8,105 bases of DNA. Origin: an uncultured Verrucomicrobiota bacterium. GTDB taxonomy: Bacteria > Verrucomicrobiota > Kiritimatiellia > RFP12 > UBA1067. The translations under genes and the position numbers were made by a program. Of this stretch, positions 1 through 6,274 are shown piece after piece; the stretch's first letter is position 1; each line of letters starts with the position of its first letter. The stretch lies in the NCBI GenBank assembly GCA_946615875.1, contig CAMOIK010000094.1, positions 1 through 8,105 on the forward strand, in the 5' to 3' direction. Under the pieces are notes generated by a model. The model was not told the DNA's origin and made no database searches. It worked only from the letters and a program-made list of their open reading frames with translations.

Positions 1-19
1 TAGCCCGTAAGTGGCGGGG

Positions 20-49
20 ATTATACCATATTCGGCGCCCGCCGCGCAA
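20..49 (-). promoter_or_regulatory. Sigma70-like extended -10 promoter directed off the left edge
   Basis: On the minus strand, -35 TTGCGC (44-49), an 18-base spacer, then a perfect TATAAT (20-25) with an upstream TG one base away (extended -10). Transcription would start near position 13 and run leftwards out of the window, so the gene served is unseen (protein or stable RNA). It lies 60-90 bases beyond the transporter stop codon and closely matches the promoter at 3881-3910. Confidence 0.6.
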
Positions 50-108
50 GGGGGTATTTTCATGTTTTTCGCGCCAAACCGGCGCCGTGCCGCAGGGGGC
101 GCGAGACG
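50..108. other. Spacer after the transporter gene with a small hairpin, no clear terminator
   Basis: Between the transporter stop and the left-edge promoter. It contains a 5-base inverted repeat GCGCC/GGCGC around a 5-base loop (71-85). On the minus strand it is followed by an A-run, not a T-run, so it does not form an intrinsic terminator for group 2. No gene is seen here. Confidence 0.4.
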
Positions 109-1458
109 CTAGCGACCGGCGTAGGCGTTTGGCCTGGTTCGCCAGAGGAAAAGGAAGAGAACCGCGCCGACCGAAGCGACCGCGATGGTGACGAAGAGCG
201 GAAGGCGCCAGCCGCCCGACGACTGCGCCAGGCTGCCGAACACCTTGCCGGCCACCGAGACGCCGACATAGGAGAAAAGCGATATAAAGCCTATCGACGT
301 GCCGGCGAAGCGCTTTGTAGAGGTGTTCGTGGCGGTGACGCCGGTCAGCGCCTGGGGCCCGTAGAGGCAGAAACCAGCCGCGCACAGCGCCGCAGACGCC
401 GCGAAACCGGCGGCGCCGCCGGACGGAAGGAACAGGAACACGGCCAGCAGGACGGCGGTGACGGCCATCATGAAGACGCAAAGGCGCGGCGCCCGGCCGC
501 CGAACAGGCGGTCCGTGGCCCACCCAGCGAACAGCATGCCCGCGATGCCGGCGAACTCGAAGACCATGATGACGGTGCCCGCTTCGCTTGGCGTGAGCCC
601 CTTCGCCTCCTGCAACATGGTCGGACCCCAGTCCGCGACGAGCGCCCTGACGGCGTTGATGGTGAAGTTTGTCAGTCCCAGCATCCATATGACAGGATTG
701 AGATAGACCATCTTGAACGCGTCGGAGCGCGTGGCGCGGCCGTCGTCGGCCGCCGCCTTCGGCGCCTCGGTGCCCGGCAGGTCCGGCAGGCCTTCGTCCT
801 TCGGAGTGCCTGGAAGCGTGAAGAGCATGGCGACCAGCCCCAGCGCGCCGAGGATCGCCATGGTCCAGAAGCACCACCGCCACATTCCCACGCCCTGGTT
901 GGCCGCGCCAATGGCGCCCAGCCCCATGACCACGCCGCAAATCTTCGCGACCAGCCCGCCGCCGATGGAGTGCGAGGTGTTCCAGACCGACATCTTCGTG
1001 GCCAGTTCCTTCGGCGGTATCCAGAAGGCAATCAGTTTCGCGCACGGCGGGAACCCAGTGCCCTGGAAGAACTGGTTGGCGACGAGAAGGCAGCCGAAGA
1101 CGACCGCCAGAGAGCGCGAGCCGCCGAACGGCGCGGCGATCTGCGGGGCGAAGCCGAAGGCCACGTTGATCGCGACGCAGGCGAAGAGGCCGAAGCACAG
1201 CATCTTCCTCGGGCTCACCTTGTCGCCCACTATGCCGTTCACGAACTTCGACAGGCCGTACACAAGCCCGCCCCAGAAGAGGAAGTTGCCGAGCATGGAC
1301 TTGGAGATGCCGCAGTCCTGCTCCAGCCCGGGCATGGCGAACGAGAAGTTCTTGCGCATGAAGTAGAACAGCGTGTAGCCCACCATCGTGGCGAAGAGCA
1401 TCCGCCACTGCGTCCTGCGGAACCTGTCGTCGGTGGCCTTGTCGTCGAAGAGCTGCAT
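109..1458 (-). CDS. MFS organophosphate:phosphate antiporter, GlpT/UhpT-like
   Basis: A 449-residue inner-membrane transporter of the major facilitator superfamily, organophosphate:phosphate antiporter branch (GlpT, UhpT, UhpC), expected to import a phosphorylated glycerol or sugar in exchange for phosphate. Seen: about 12 hydrophobic segments in two halves split by a charged loop (about residues 218-248). The N-terminal FMRKNFSFAMPG (R35) matches the GlpT segment carrying phosphate-binding Arg45. NAVRALVADWGPT (R271) matches that around Arg269. WNTSHSIGGG (H163) matches the GlpT His165 region. MFS loop motifs GDKVSPRK and GWATDRLFGG are present. The ATG at 1458 was chosen because AGAAAGG (1468-1474) lies 9 bases upstream and family homology begins just after; an open frame continues upstream to 1767 but runs into the dehydrogenase gene. 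It lies 40 bases after that gene and is the last gene of the group. The phosphodiesterase and glycerol-phosphate dehydrogenase upstream point to glycerol phosphate as substrate; a hexose phosphate is not excluded by the sequence. Confidence 0.9.
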   Translation of the reverse strand: MQLFDDKATDDRFRRTQWRMLFATMVGYTLFYFMRKNFSFAMPGLEQDCGISKSMLGNFLFWGGLVYGLSKFVNGIVGDKVSPRKMLCFGLFACVAINVAFGFAPQIAAPFGGSRSLAVVFGCLLVANQFFQGTGFPPCAKLIAFWIPPKELATKMSVWNTSHSIGGGLVAKICGVVMGLGAIGAANQGVGMWRWCFWTMAILGALGLVAMLFTLPGTPKDEGLPDLPGTEAPKAAADDGRATRSDAFKMVYLNPVIWMLGLTNFTINAVRALVADWGPTMLQEAKGLTPSEAGTVIMVFEFAGIAGMLFAGWATDRLFGGRAPRLCVFMMAVTAVLLAVFLFLPSGGAAGFAASAALCAAGFCLYGPQALTGVTATNTSTKRFAGTSIGFISLFSYVGVSVAGKVFGSLAQSSGGWRLPLFVTIAVASVGAVLFLFLWRTRPNAYAGR

Positions 1459-1498
1459 TCGTGAACGCCTTTCTGTTTTGTCCGGAGGGCCTGGTCCG

Positions 1499-2836
1499 TC
1501 AGTCCAGGGCCTTGGCGGCGAAATCGTCGAGCTGCCCCGTGAGGGCGAGGAAGTCGAGCGCCATGTACCTGTCGCGCATGTAGATCGTCTTCCTGACGTC
1601 TGCGAGCGTGGCTTCGCGCGTGGAGCCGATGCCCTCCGGCGAAACGGGCGCGCCGACCACCTTGAGGCGGCGTTCGATCTCCGCCGCGGGCAGGAGCTGC
1701 GCGGCCAGGCGGCGGCGGATCGCGGGCCAGCGGGCCTTGAAATCCTCCAGCCGACGGCGCGTCGCATCGCGATCGACGAACTTCGCCCTGACGGCCTTGA
1801 CGCCGATGTCCGGGAATCTCGTGCCTGCGAACATCGCGGCGCCCGTCTTCTCCTCCTCTTCGAGAGGTCTCCAGTTCGCCAAGCAGGCGTCCACGTCCAG
1901 CGACGAGTAGTCGAAGGCCATCAGCTGCTCGTAGATGCGGCACATGAAGAGCGTGAACACGCCCACCTGGATGCCGTGCGGGACCATCTCGCCGTTGAAA
2001 ACGTGGTCCCTCATCTCAAGGAGATGGCTGAACATGTGCTCGGCCCCGGAGGCGGGGCGGGAGCTCTGCATGTCCTGCATGGCGAAACCGCCGAGCATCA
2101 GTCCCTCGACGAAGCGCTTCATAGGCGCGGACGCCATTGCCACCACGCCTTCCGGGTCGCCTATGGCGTCCTTCAGCCCGTCCTGCACGGTGTGCCATGC
2201 GCTGTCGTGCCATTCGGCGGCGCCGAGTTCCGCGGCGAGTATCCAGTCCGCGCCCGCGGGAACTTTGGCCATGAGGTCGGCGAAGCCGCTCGCCGCCATC
2301 CACGCGGGGGCGGTGCGCATGACGTCCAGGTCGGCGACGATTGCGCGCGGCGCCGGGCACGGGTACGTCTGCTTGGCCCCCTCGGGGCTGCGCAGCGCCG
2401 CGCCGAAGCTGGAATAGCCGTCCACGCTCGCAGCCGTCCCCACGGTCATGTAGGGGATGGAAAGTTCTCCCGAGGCGCGTTTCGCCAGGTCGTTTATGAC
2501 GCCGCTGCCGACAGCCACCGGCACGAGCGAGCGGGTCCCCGCCGCCTGCATGGCGTCCCTGACTTCATCGACGTAGCGGTAGTCGGCGTGGAAAATCCTG
2601 CCGCCCGGCTCGACGACGTGCGTGGCGACTTCCACGCCCGCCTCGCGCAGGAGCGCGCCCACGCGGTCGCCCGCCGCCGCCTTGGTGCGCGGGTCGCAGA
2701 CGACGAACGCCCGCCCGGCGCCCGGGAACTGTTCCCTGAAGATAGCGGCGCACTTCCCCAGCGCACCGTCGCCGATCTCGCAAACCTTCGTATCGGTGGC
2801 GCGTTCGAGCGCCCTTTCGATCAGACTGCCTGACAT
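1499..2836 (-). CDS. araM: sn-glycerol-1-phosphate dehydrogenase, AraM/EgsA family
   Basis: A 445-residue cytoplasmic NAD(P)-dependent dehydrogenase of the iron-containing alcohol dehydrogenase/dehydroquinate synthase-like superfamily. Family members interconvert sn-glycerol-1-phosphate and dihydroxyacetone phosphate. Seen: nucleotide-binding GSGVINDLAK (110-119, the GGGTINDLTK-type motif); TAASVDGYSS (134-143), diagnostic of the G1P dehydrogenase group; and metal-ligand candidates D187 in GFADLMAK, H267 in SGAEHMFSH and H287 in PHGIQVGV, all in the expected order. The C-terminal RDRYMALDFLALTG segment is also AraM-like. It is longer than Bacillus AraM (about 394 residues) and archaeal enzymes (about 350), mainly from extra residues in the middle and C-terminal half. 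The ATG at 2836 has AGGAGG (2844-2849) 7 bases upstream. The gene follows the phosphodiesterase by 18 bases and precedes the transporter by 40, so co-transcription is likely. The in vivo direction is inferred to be catabolic (to DHAP) from these neighbours; substrate stereochemistry needs assay. Confidence 0.9.
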   Translation of the reverse strand: MSGSLIERALERATDTKVCEIGDGALGKCAAIFREQFPGAGRAFVVCDPRTKAAAGDRVGALLREAGVEVATHVVEPGGRIFHADYRYVDEVRDAMQAAGTRSLVPVAVGSGVINDLAKRASGELSIPYMTVGTAASVDGYSSFGAALRSPEGAKQTYPCPAPRAIVADLDVMRTAPAWMAASGFADLMAKVPAGADWILAAELGAAEWHDSAWHTVQDGLKDAIGDPEGVVAMASAPMKRFVEGLMLGGFAMQDMQSSRPASGAEHMFSHLLEMRDHVFNGEMVPHGIQVGVFTLFMCRIYEQLMAFDYSSLDVDACLANWRPLEEEEKTGAAMFAGTRFPDIGVKAVRAKFVDRDATRRRLEDFKARWPAIRRRLAAQLLPAAEIERRLKVVGAPVSPEGIGSTREATLADVRKTIYMRDRYMALDFLALTGQLDDFAAKALD

Positions 2837-2854
2837 GGCTGGCCCTCCTCCCGG

Positions 2855-3856
2855 TCAGCGGCGGTCGCCCGCGCCCTGCTTCAGTTTGCGGATGACGGAG
2901 AACATCACGCTCGGGTAGTCCGTGGAGAAGCCGTCGCAGCCCATTTCGAAGAGCTTGAAGTAAACCTCCTCCGTGTCGCCGCCCTCGAAGGGGATGGAGC
3001 AGACGGGGATGCCGTGCGCGTGGAACTCCGCGATGATGCGGCGCAGATACGCCTCCGACGGCACGAAAGGATATTCGGCCTTTGGATCGTAGTAGGAGTG
3101 CAGCGACACGGCGGAGACGCCCTTGAAGCCGTTGGCGCGCATCTCGTCCATCTTCTTCTCGAAGTGCGCCTCGAAGCGTGCGATGTCCTCCGCGGTGTGC
3201 TTTGGCTTCGGCCAGGTGCCTATCCAGATCAAGGTCTTTCCGCCCGGCAGGATGTTGGTCCACTCCAGCGCCTTCTGGTAGTCCTGGCCTGTGTAGTATA
3301 TCTGGTCCGCGACGCCCGCCTCCCGCGCCTTGGCGGCGATGTATTCCGGTCCCGCGCCCTTCTCATCGACGAAGCAGAGATACGTCGGATGGCCCTTCAT
3401 GGCGGCGAAAGTGGCCTCGATGGTCGGTATGCGGTGGTGCGCGAAGTCCGGCGAGAGGTAAGAGCCTACGTCGATGTCTTTTATCTCGTCCCAGGTCAGT
3501 TCCTGCGAGACCTTCTTCTTGGCGAGCTCCTTGGAAATGCCGCGCGCGGTGCGCTTGAGGGTGTTGTCGTGCAGCATGATGCCGACGCCGTCCTTGGTTC
3601 TGCGGCAGTCGCACTCCAGGGCGGAGCCGTTCTGCCAGCACCACTCGAACGTCTCGAGGGTGTTGTCCGGGCGCTCAAGCCTGCCGCCGCCGCGATGCAC
3701 GTGCGAGAGATGCAGCAGGGCCGTGCCCTGCAGCTGCCCCGACGGCGCCTGCGCGGAAGCCTCCGCCATTGCGCGGTCGCGCATTCCCCCTGCGAACACG
3801 GCGAGCGTCGCCGCCGCCGTGACCAACCTTCCAAACGTGTGTTTTTCTCTGTTCAT
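2855..3856 (-). CDS. Exported glycerophosphodiester phosphodiesterase (GDPD)
   Basis: A 333-residue secreted or periplasmic enzyme that hydrolyses glycerophosphodiesters (deacylated phospholipids, possibly teichoic-acid-like polymers) to a glycerol phosphate and an alcohol. Seen: an N-terminal signal peptide with basic n-region, hydrophobic core (about 11-24) and likely cleavage after AMA (29-31), then the GDPD TIM-barrel signature. The signature comprises HRGG (H54, R55), RPDNTLETF, the metal pair E81/D83 in LECDC, TKDGVGIMLHDNTLKRTARG with catalytic H96, and GCDGFSTDYP (306-315) at the C terminus. Length fits an exported GlpQ-type enzyme, though it is closer to the short core GDPD than to E. 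coli GlpQ. Odd points: PDNT replaces the usual PENT, and the third metal-ligand position reads CFVDEKG (D164/E165) rather than LEIK. The ATG at 3856 has GGAG 10 bases upstream. First gene of the group, with its own promoter. Family call very secure; exact substrate unknown. Confidence 0.92.
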   Translation of the reverse strand: MNREKHTFGRLVTAAATLAVFAGGMRDRAMAEASAQAPSGQLQGTALLHLSHVHRGGGRLERPDNTLETFEWCWQNGSALECDCRRTKDGVGIMLHDNTLKRTARGISKELAKKKVSQELTWDEIKDIDVGSYLSPDFAHHRIPTIEATFAAMKGHPTYLCFVDEKGAGPEYIAAKAREAGVADQIYYTGQDYQKALEWTNILPGGKTLIWIGTWPKPKHTAEDIARFEAHFEKKMDEMRANGFKGVSAVSLHSYYDPKAEYPFVPSEAYLRRIIAEFHAHGIPVCSIPFEGGDTEEVYFKLFEMGCDGFSTDYPSVMFSVIRKLKQGAGDRR

Positions 3857-3866
3857 GTCTCGTATG

Positions 3867-3910
3867 CTCCAACGCCATACATTGTATCATACATCCGCCT
3901 GTCCGCGCAA
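3867..3910 (-). promoter_or_regulatory. Sigma70-like promoter and RBS for the glycerophosphodiesterase operon
   Basis: On the minus strand, -35 TTGCGC (3905-3910), an 18-base spacer, then -10 TACAAT (3881-3886) preceded by an extended-10-like TATGA. Transcription would start near 3874, giving a leader of about 18 bases that contains GGAG (3867-3870), 10 bases before the ATG. This AT-rich patch stands out in a GC-rich window. The -35 box matches the TTGACA consensus only in TTG, but the whole arrangement recurs at 20-49. Position and box quality are seen; promoter activity is inferred. Confidence 0.6.
3883..3893. promoter_or_regulatory. Candidate operator palindrome TGTATCATACA over the -10 box
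   Basis: A perfect 5-base inverted repeat around one central base, TGTAT-C-ATACA, overlapping the -10 element of the group 2 promoter. The pattern (GT...AC half sites) resembles GntR-family operators, and the location would let a bound repressor block RNA polymerase. No regulator gene is in the window. Short AT-rich palindromes can occur by chance, so confidence is modest. Confidence 0.35.
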
Positions 3911-3939
3911 CCCGTTTCGAGTTGTAAAATATGACAGGC
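3897..3939 (-). repeat. Nested inverted repeat after the ABC permease gene
   Basis: Two nested stems lie in the gap after the permease stop. The outer arms GCCTGTC (3897-3903) and GACAGGC (3933-3939) are perfectly complementary over 7 bases. The inner arms CAACCCG (3908-3914) and CGAGTTG (3918-3924) pair over 7 positions, with one G-U in the minus-strand transcript, around a 3-base loop. Read from the permease side, this would fold at the 3' end of the group 1 transcript. No T-run follows, so it is not a classical intrinsic terminator. It also covers the -35 box of the next promoter. Confidence 0.5.
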
Positions 3940-3952
3940 CCAATTGCACGAT

Positions 3953-6274
3953 TCATCCTTCCGCCGGGAGGTCCGCGGCGGCGTCGCGGCGCGAGAGGCG
4001 CATGGCCGCGGGGACGGCGAAGACGAGCGCGAAGAGCGTGGCGAGCGCGCCGCCTTCCAGCACGATGCGCCACGGCACCACGAGCCAGTGAGGCAGGCCG
4101 GGCCACGCCGCCGCCGTCTTCACGGCGAAGAGCCAGCCTGCGAGCGTGCCGAGCGGCAAGGCCAGGGCGACGCCGGCGAGAGCCGTCTTCAGCGCGCTCG
4201 CCGTCAGCCGCGCCGCGATCTGCGTTCGCGTGGCGCCGACGGCGCGCAGCACCGCGAACTCCCGCCGCCTGGCGTCGGCCTCCGCCACGAGCATCGCCAC
4301 GAAGCCGACGGAGAGAATGAAGAGGAACGCGAACGGGACGCGGGCGGCGGCGCCGACCAGCTCCGAACCGTGCGCGAGCGTCCCGTCCGCGATTTCGTCG
4401 CGCGCGTGCAGACGGATGGCGGAGTCTGGCGGGTTGCCGAGGCGGCGGGCGATTTCCGCCTCGACCTTGCGCCCTGCGGGAAACACGCCGCCGCATTTCT
4501 CGGCGAAGCCCGGCTCGTATTCGACCCAGAGGTGGGTCATGCGCACGAGCGCGGCGGGGCGCGGGTCGATGGATTCCACGGTGTCGAACGAAGCGAACAC
4601 CGGCCCGTCAGTCATGACCGGCATCCTGTTCATGCCGCGCACGAGGCCGCGGCTCGTGACCATGTGCCAGTTCAAATCGACCACGCCCGCGACGCGCAGC
4701 GGGATGCGGCGCTCCGGCGCCGCGCCGCCGTCGCGGCGCGGCGGGGCCTGCACCACCTCCAGCGAATCGCCGACGTGCAGAGCGAAAGCGCGGGACATCA
4801 TCTCCGTGATCACCACGCCGCCGTCGGCGATGCCAGAGAGCGCGCTCTCGCGGTCGCCTTCGACGAAGCGGAAGCCCGGCAGCCATTCGGCGGCGAGGAA
4901 GAGCGCGTTGGGGCGCCAACGGCGGCGCCCGTCTGCGGCGTCGGCGGCCACGAAGGCCTGCAAAGGCAGGAGCTCGCTAACGCGCCGCACGCCCTCGATG
5001 CCGCGAAGCTTCTCGATGTCGAACGAGGAAACGCCGCCCGGCAGCATGGAGACGATGGCGTCCGGCCACTCTGGAGACGGCACGAACGCCCTCATCAGCG
5101 ACGCACCCCACACCTCGACCGCCACGAACGCCGCGAAACCAAGCGCGAACGTCGCCACCATGCCGCGGCGGCGGCTGCGCGGACGCGCCGCCACGGCCTC
5201 CATGGGCCGCACTTTCAGCGCGGGGCGCATGGCGAAGAGCACCGCCGCGAAGACCACCGCCGGCAGCAGGCAGAGCGTGAGCAGCAGCCGCCGGAAGTCG
5301 AACGCCACGCCCGCCGGGAACGCCGCGGCGTCGGCTGAGACGTGCCAGCAGAGCGCGAGCAGCGCCGCGCCTGCGCCGACAAGCCAGCCGACGGCTCCGG
5401 CGGCGAACGCCTCCGCCGTGACGAGGCGGACGACGCCAAAGCGCGTCATGCCGGCCATGCGCAGCGCGGCCAGCGTCCTTCTGTTCGCCTCGACGCTGAT
5501 GAGGAGCGAGTTCACCAGGAGCGCGAGCGCGGTGAGCAGCGCGGCGGCGAGCATGAGCGGGCGCGCGTAGTCCATGCGGCGCTGCTCGTCTCCGGCGTAG
5601 GCGCGGGCGACTTCGGCGGACTCCGGGGAGAGCTCGCCGCCAAGCGCGTCGCGGAAGAGGACGACGCTCCCGTGCGCCTCGGCGGCGAGCGCGTCGAACG
5701 CCGCCTGCGACGCGAACACCGTCGGCAGGCGTGGCGGCGGCCTGAGCGCGCCGTCAAGGAAGCCGACTATCTTCGCGGTCATCGTCCCTTCGCGCCCCAC
5801 GAACTTAAGTTCTTCGCCGAGGGACGGCGCGGCGCCGCCGAAGCGCCGCACCGCCTGGCGGACGCACACGACCTCGCGCTCCCCCGTCGCATCGTCCGGC
5901 CACCGCCCTTCCGCGAGCGCCAGCGCCGCGTAGGGGTTTTCCGGCGGGGCCTTGGCCAGTACGGCGCGCATCGGCGGGCCTTGCAGCACGTGCCCGCCTG
6001 GGCGGTAGTCGATCGTCAAGTTCGCGGTTTGCAGTCGGCAGTCGGCGGCGCGCGAGGGGCGGGAGGAGCGGGATGGCCGGGGCCCCTCCGCCACGGTCCA
6101 GGATTTCCAGGGCGCCGCCGCCTTTGCCGCGAGCAGAGGCGCCTGCGCCCTGTTGGTGGAGGCGAGCGACGTGGTGAAGACGACGGCCGCCACCGAGACG
6201 GCGATGCCGGCGGCGGCGCAAGCGAAACGCGCCTTCCCGCCGCGCAGCCCCTGCACGACAAGCCGCAGGATCAT
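3953..6274 (-). CDS. ABC transporter permease, MacB/FtsX type, two FtsX domains
   Basis: A 773-residue inner-membrane permease of the mechanotransmission (type VII) ABC class. Predicted layout: TM1 (17-37), extracytoplasmic domain 1 (about 40-238), TM2-4 (240-260, 286-309, 328-349), TM5 (371-390), extracytoplasmic domain 2 (about 391-642), TM6-8 (643-664, 695-717, 736-758). The two halves are a duplication: RRTLAALRMAGMTR (265-278) and RRREFAVLRAVGATR (669-683) are the paired FtsX cytoplasmic coupling segments that contact the ATPase. Such proteins drive periplasmic events (lipoprotein release, efflux, signalling) rather than classic substrate passage; the substrate here is unknown. Start: an ATG at 6280 and another at 6274 are in frame. 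CTCC on the plus strand (GGAG, 6283-6286) is only 2 bases from the first but 8 from the second, and the second forms ATGA with the ATPase stop, so 6274 is chosen. Residues 62-91 look like an inserted low-complexity stretch. Confidence 0.9.
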   Translation of the reverse strand: MILRLVVQGLRGGKARFACAAAGIAVSVAAVVFTTSLASTNRAQAPLLAAKAAAPWKSWTVAEGPRPSRSSRPSRAADCRLQTANLTIDYRPGGHVLQGPPMRAVLAKAPPENPYAALALAEGRWPDDATGEREVVCVRQAVRRFGGAAPSLGEELKFVGREGTMTAKIVGFLDGALRPPPRLPTVFASQAAFDALAAEAHGSVVLFRDALGGELSPESAEVARAYAGDEQRRMDYARPLMLAAALLTALALLVNSLLISVEANRRTLAALRMAGMTRFGVVRLVTAEAFAAGAVGWLVGAGAALLALCWHVSADAAAFPAGVAFDFRRLLLTLCLLPAVVFAAVLFAMRPALKVRPMEAVAARPRSRRRGMVATFALGFAAFVAVEVWGASLMRAFVPSPEWPDAIVSMLPGGVSSFDIEKLRGIEGVRRVSELLPLQAFVAADAADGRRRWRPNALFLAAEWLPGFRFVEGDRESALSGIADGGVVITEMMSRAFALHVGDSLEVVQAPPRRDGGAAPERRIPLRVAGVVDLNWHMVTSRGLVRGMNRMPVMTDGPVFASFDTVESIDPRPAALVRMTHLWVEYEPGFAEKCGGVFPAGRKVEAEIARRLGNPPDSAIRLHARDEIADGTLAHGSELVGAAARVPFAFLFILSVGFVAMLVAEADARRREFAVLRAVGATRTQIAARLTASALKTALAGVALALPLGTLAGWLFAVKTAAAWPGLPHWLVVPWRIVLEGGALATLFALVFAVPAAMRLSRRDAAADLPAEG
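6002..6049 (-). repeat. Short repeat-like stretch inside the permease gene
   Basis: On the minus strand CGACTGC is repeated twice in tandem (6031-6044), followed by a CAAACCGCGAAC / TTGACGATCGAC run. It is translated in frame as residues 76-91 (ADCRLQTANLTIDYR), just after a Ser/Arg/Pro-rich patch (66-75). The composition is unlike the Ala/Val/Arg-rich surroundings and resembles dispersed short-repeat DNA that has entered a coding loop. Only the two 7-base copies are certain; the wider element is inference. Confidence 0.4.

Noticed and set aside
71..85. Intrinsic terminator after the transporter gene
   Set aside because: The stem is only 5 base pairs and is followed on the minus strand by an A-run, not a T-run, so it cannot be a standard terminator in either direction.
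1459..1767. N-terminal extension of the transporter by about 100 residues
   Set aside because: The extension runs through the 3' end of the dehydrogenase gene, is Arg/Ser-rich and has no homology-like features. The ATG at 1458 has a ribosome site, and transporter homology begins there.
1388..2833. Long open frame of 481 codons on the plus strand, antisense to the dehydrogenase gene
   Set aside because: A shadow frame of GC-rich coding DNA. Its translation is rich in Arg, His, Ala and Gly with no recognisable domain, while the minus strand encodes a complete AraM enzyme.
3944..5570. Two long plus-strand open frames (464 and 474 codons) opposite the permease gene
   Set aside because: They overlap each other and the well-supported permease, have Arg/Ala/His- or Ser/Arg-rich low-complexity translations, and no good ribosome site or motifs.
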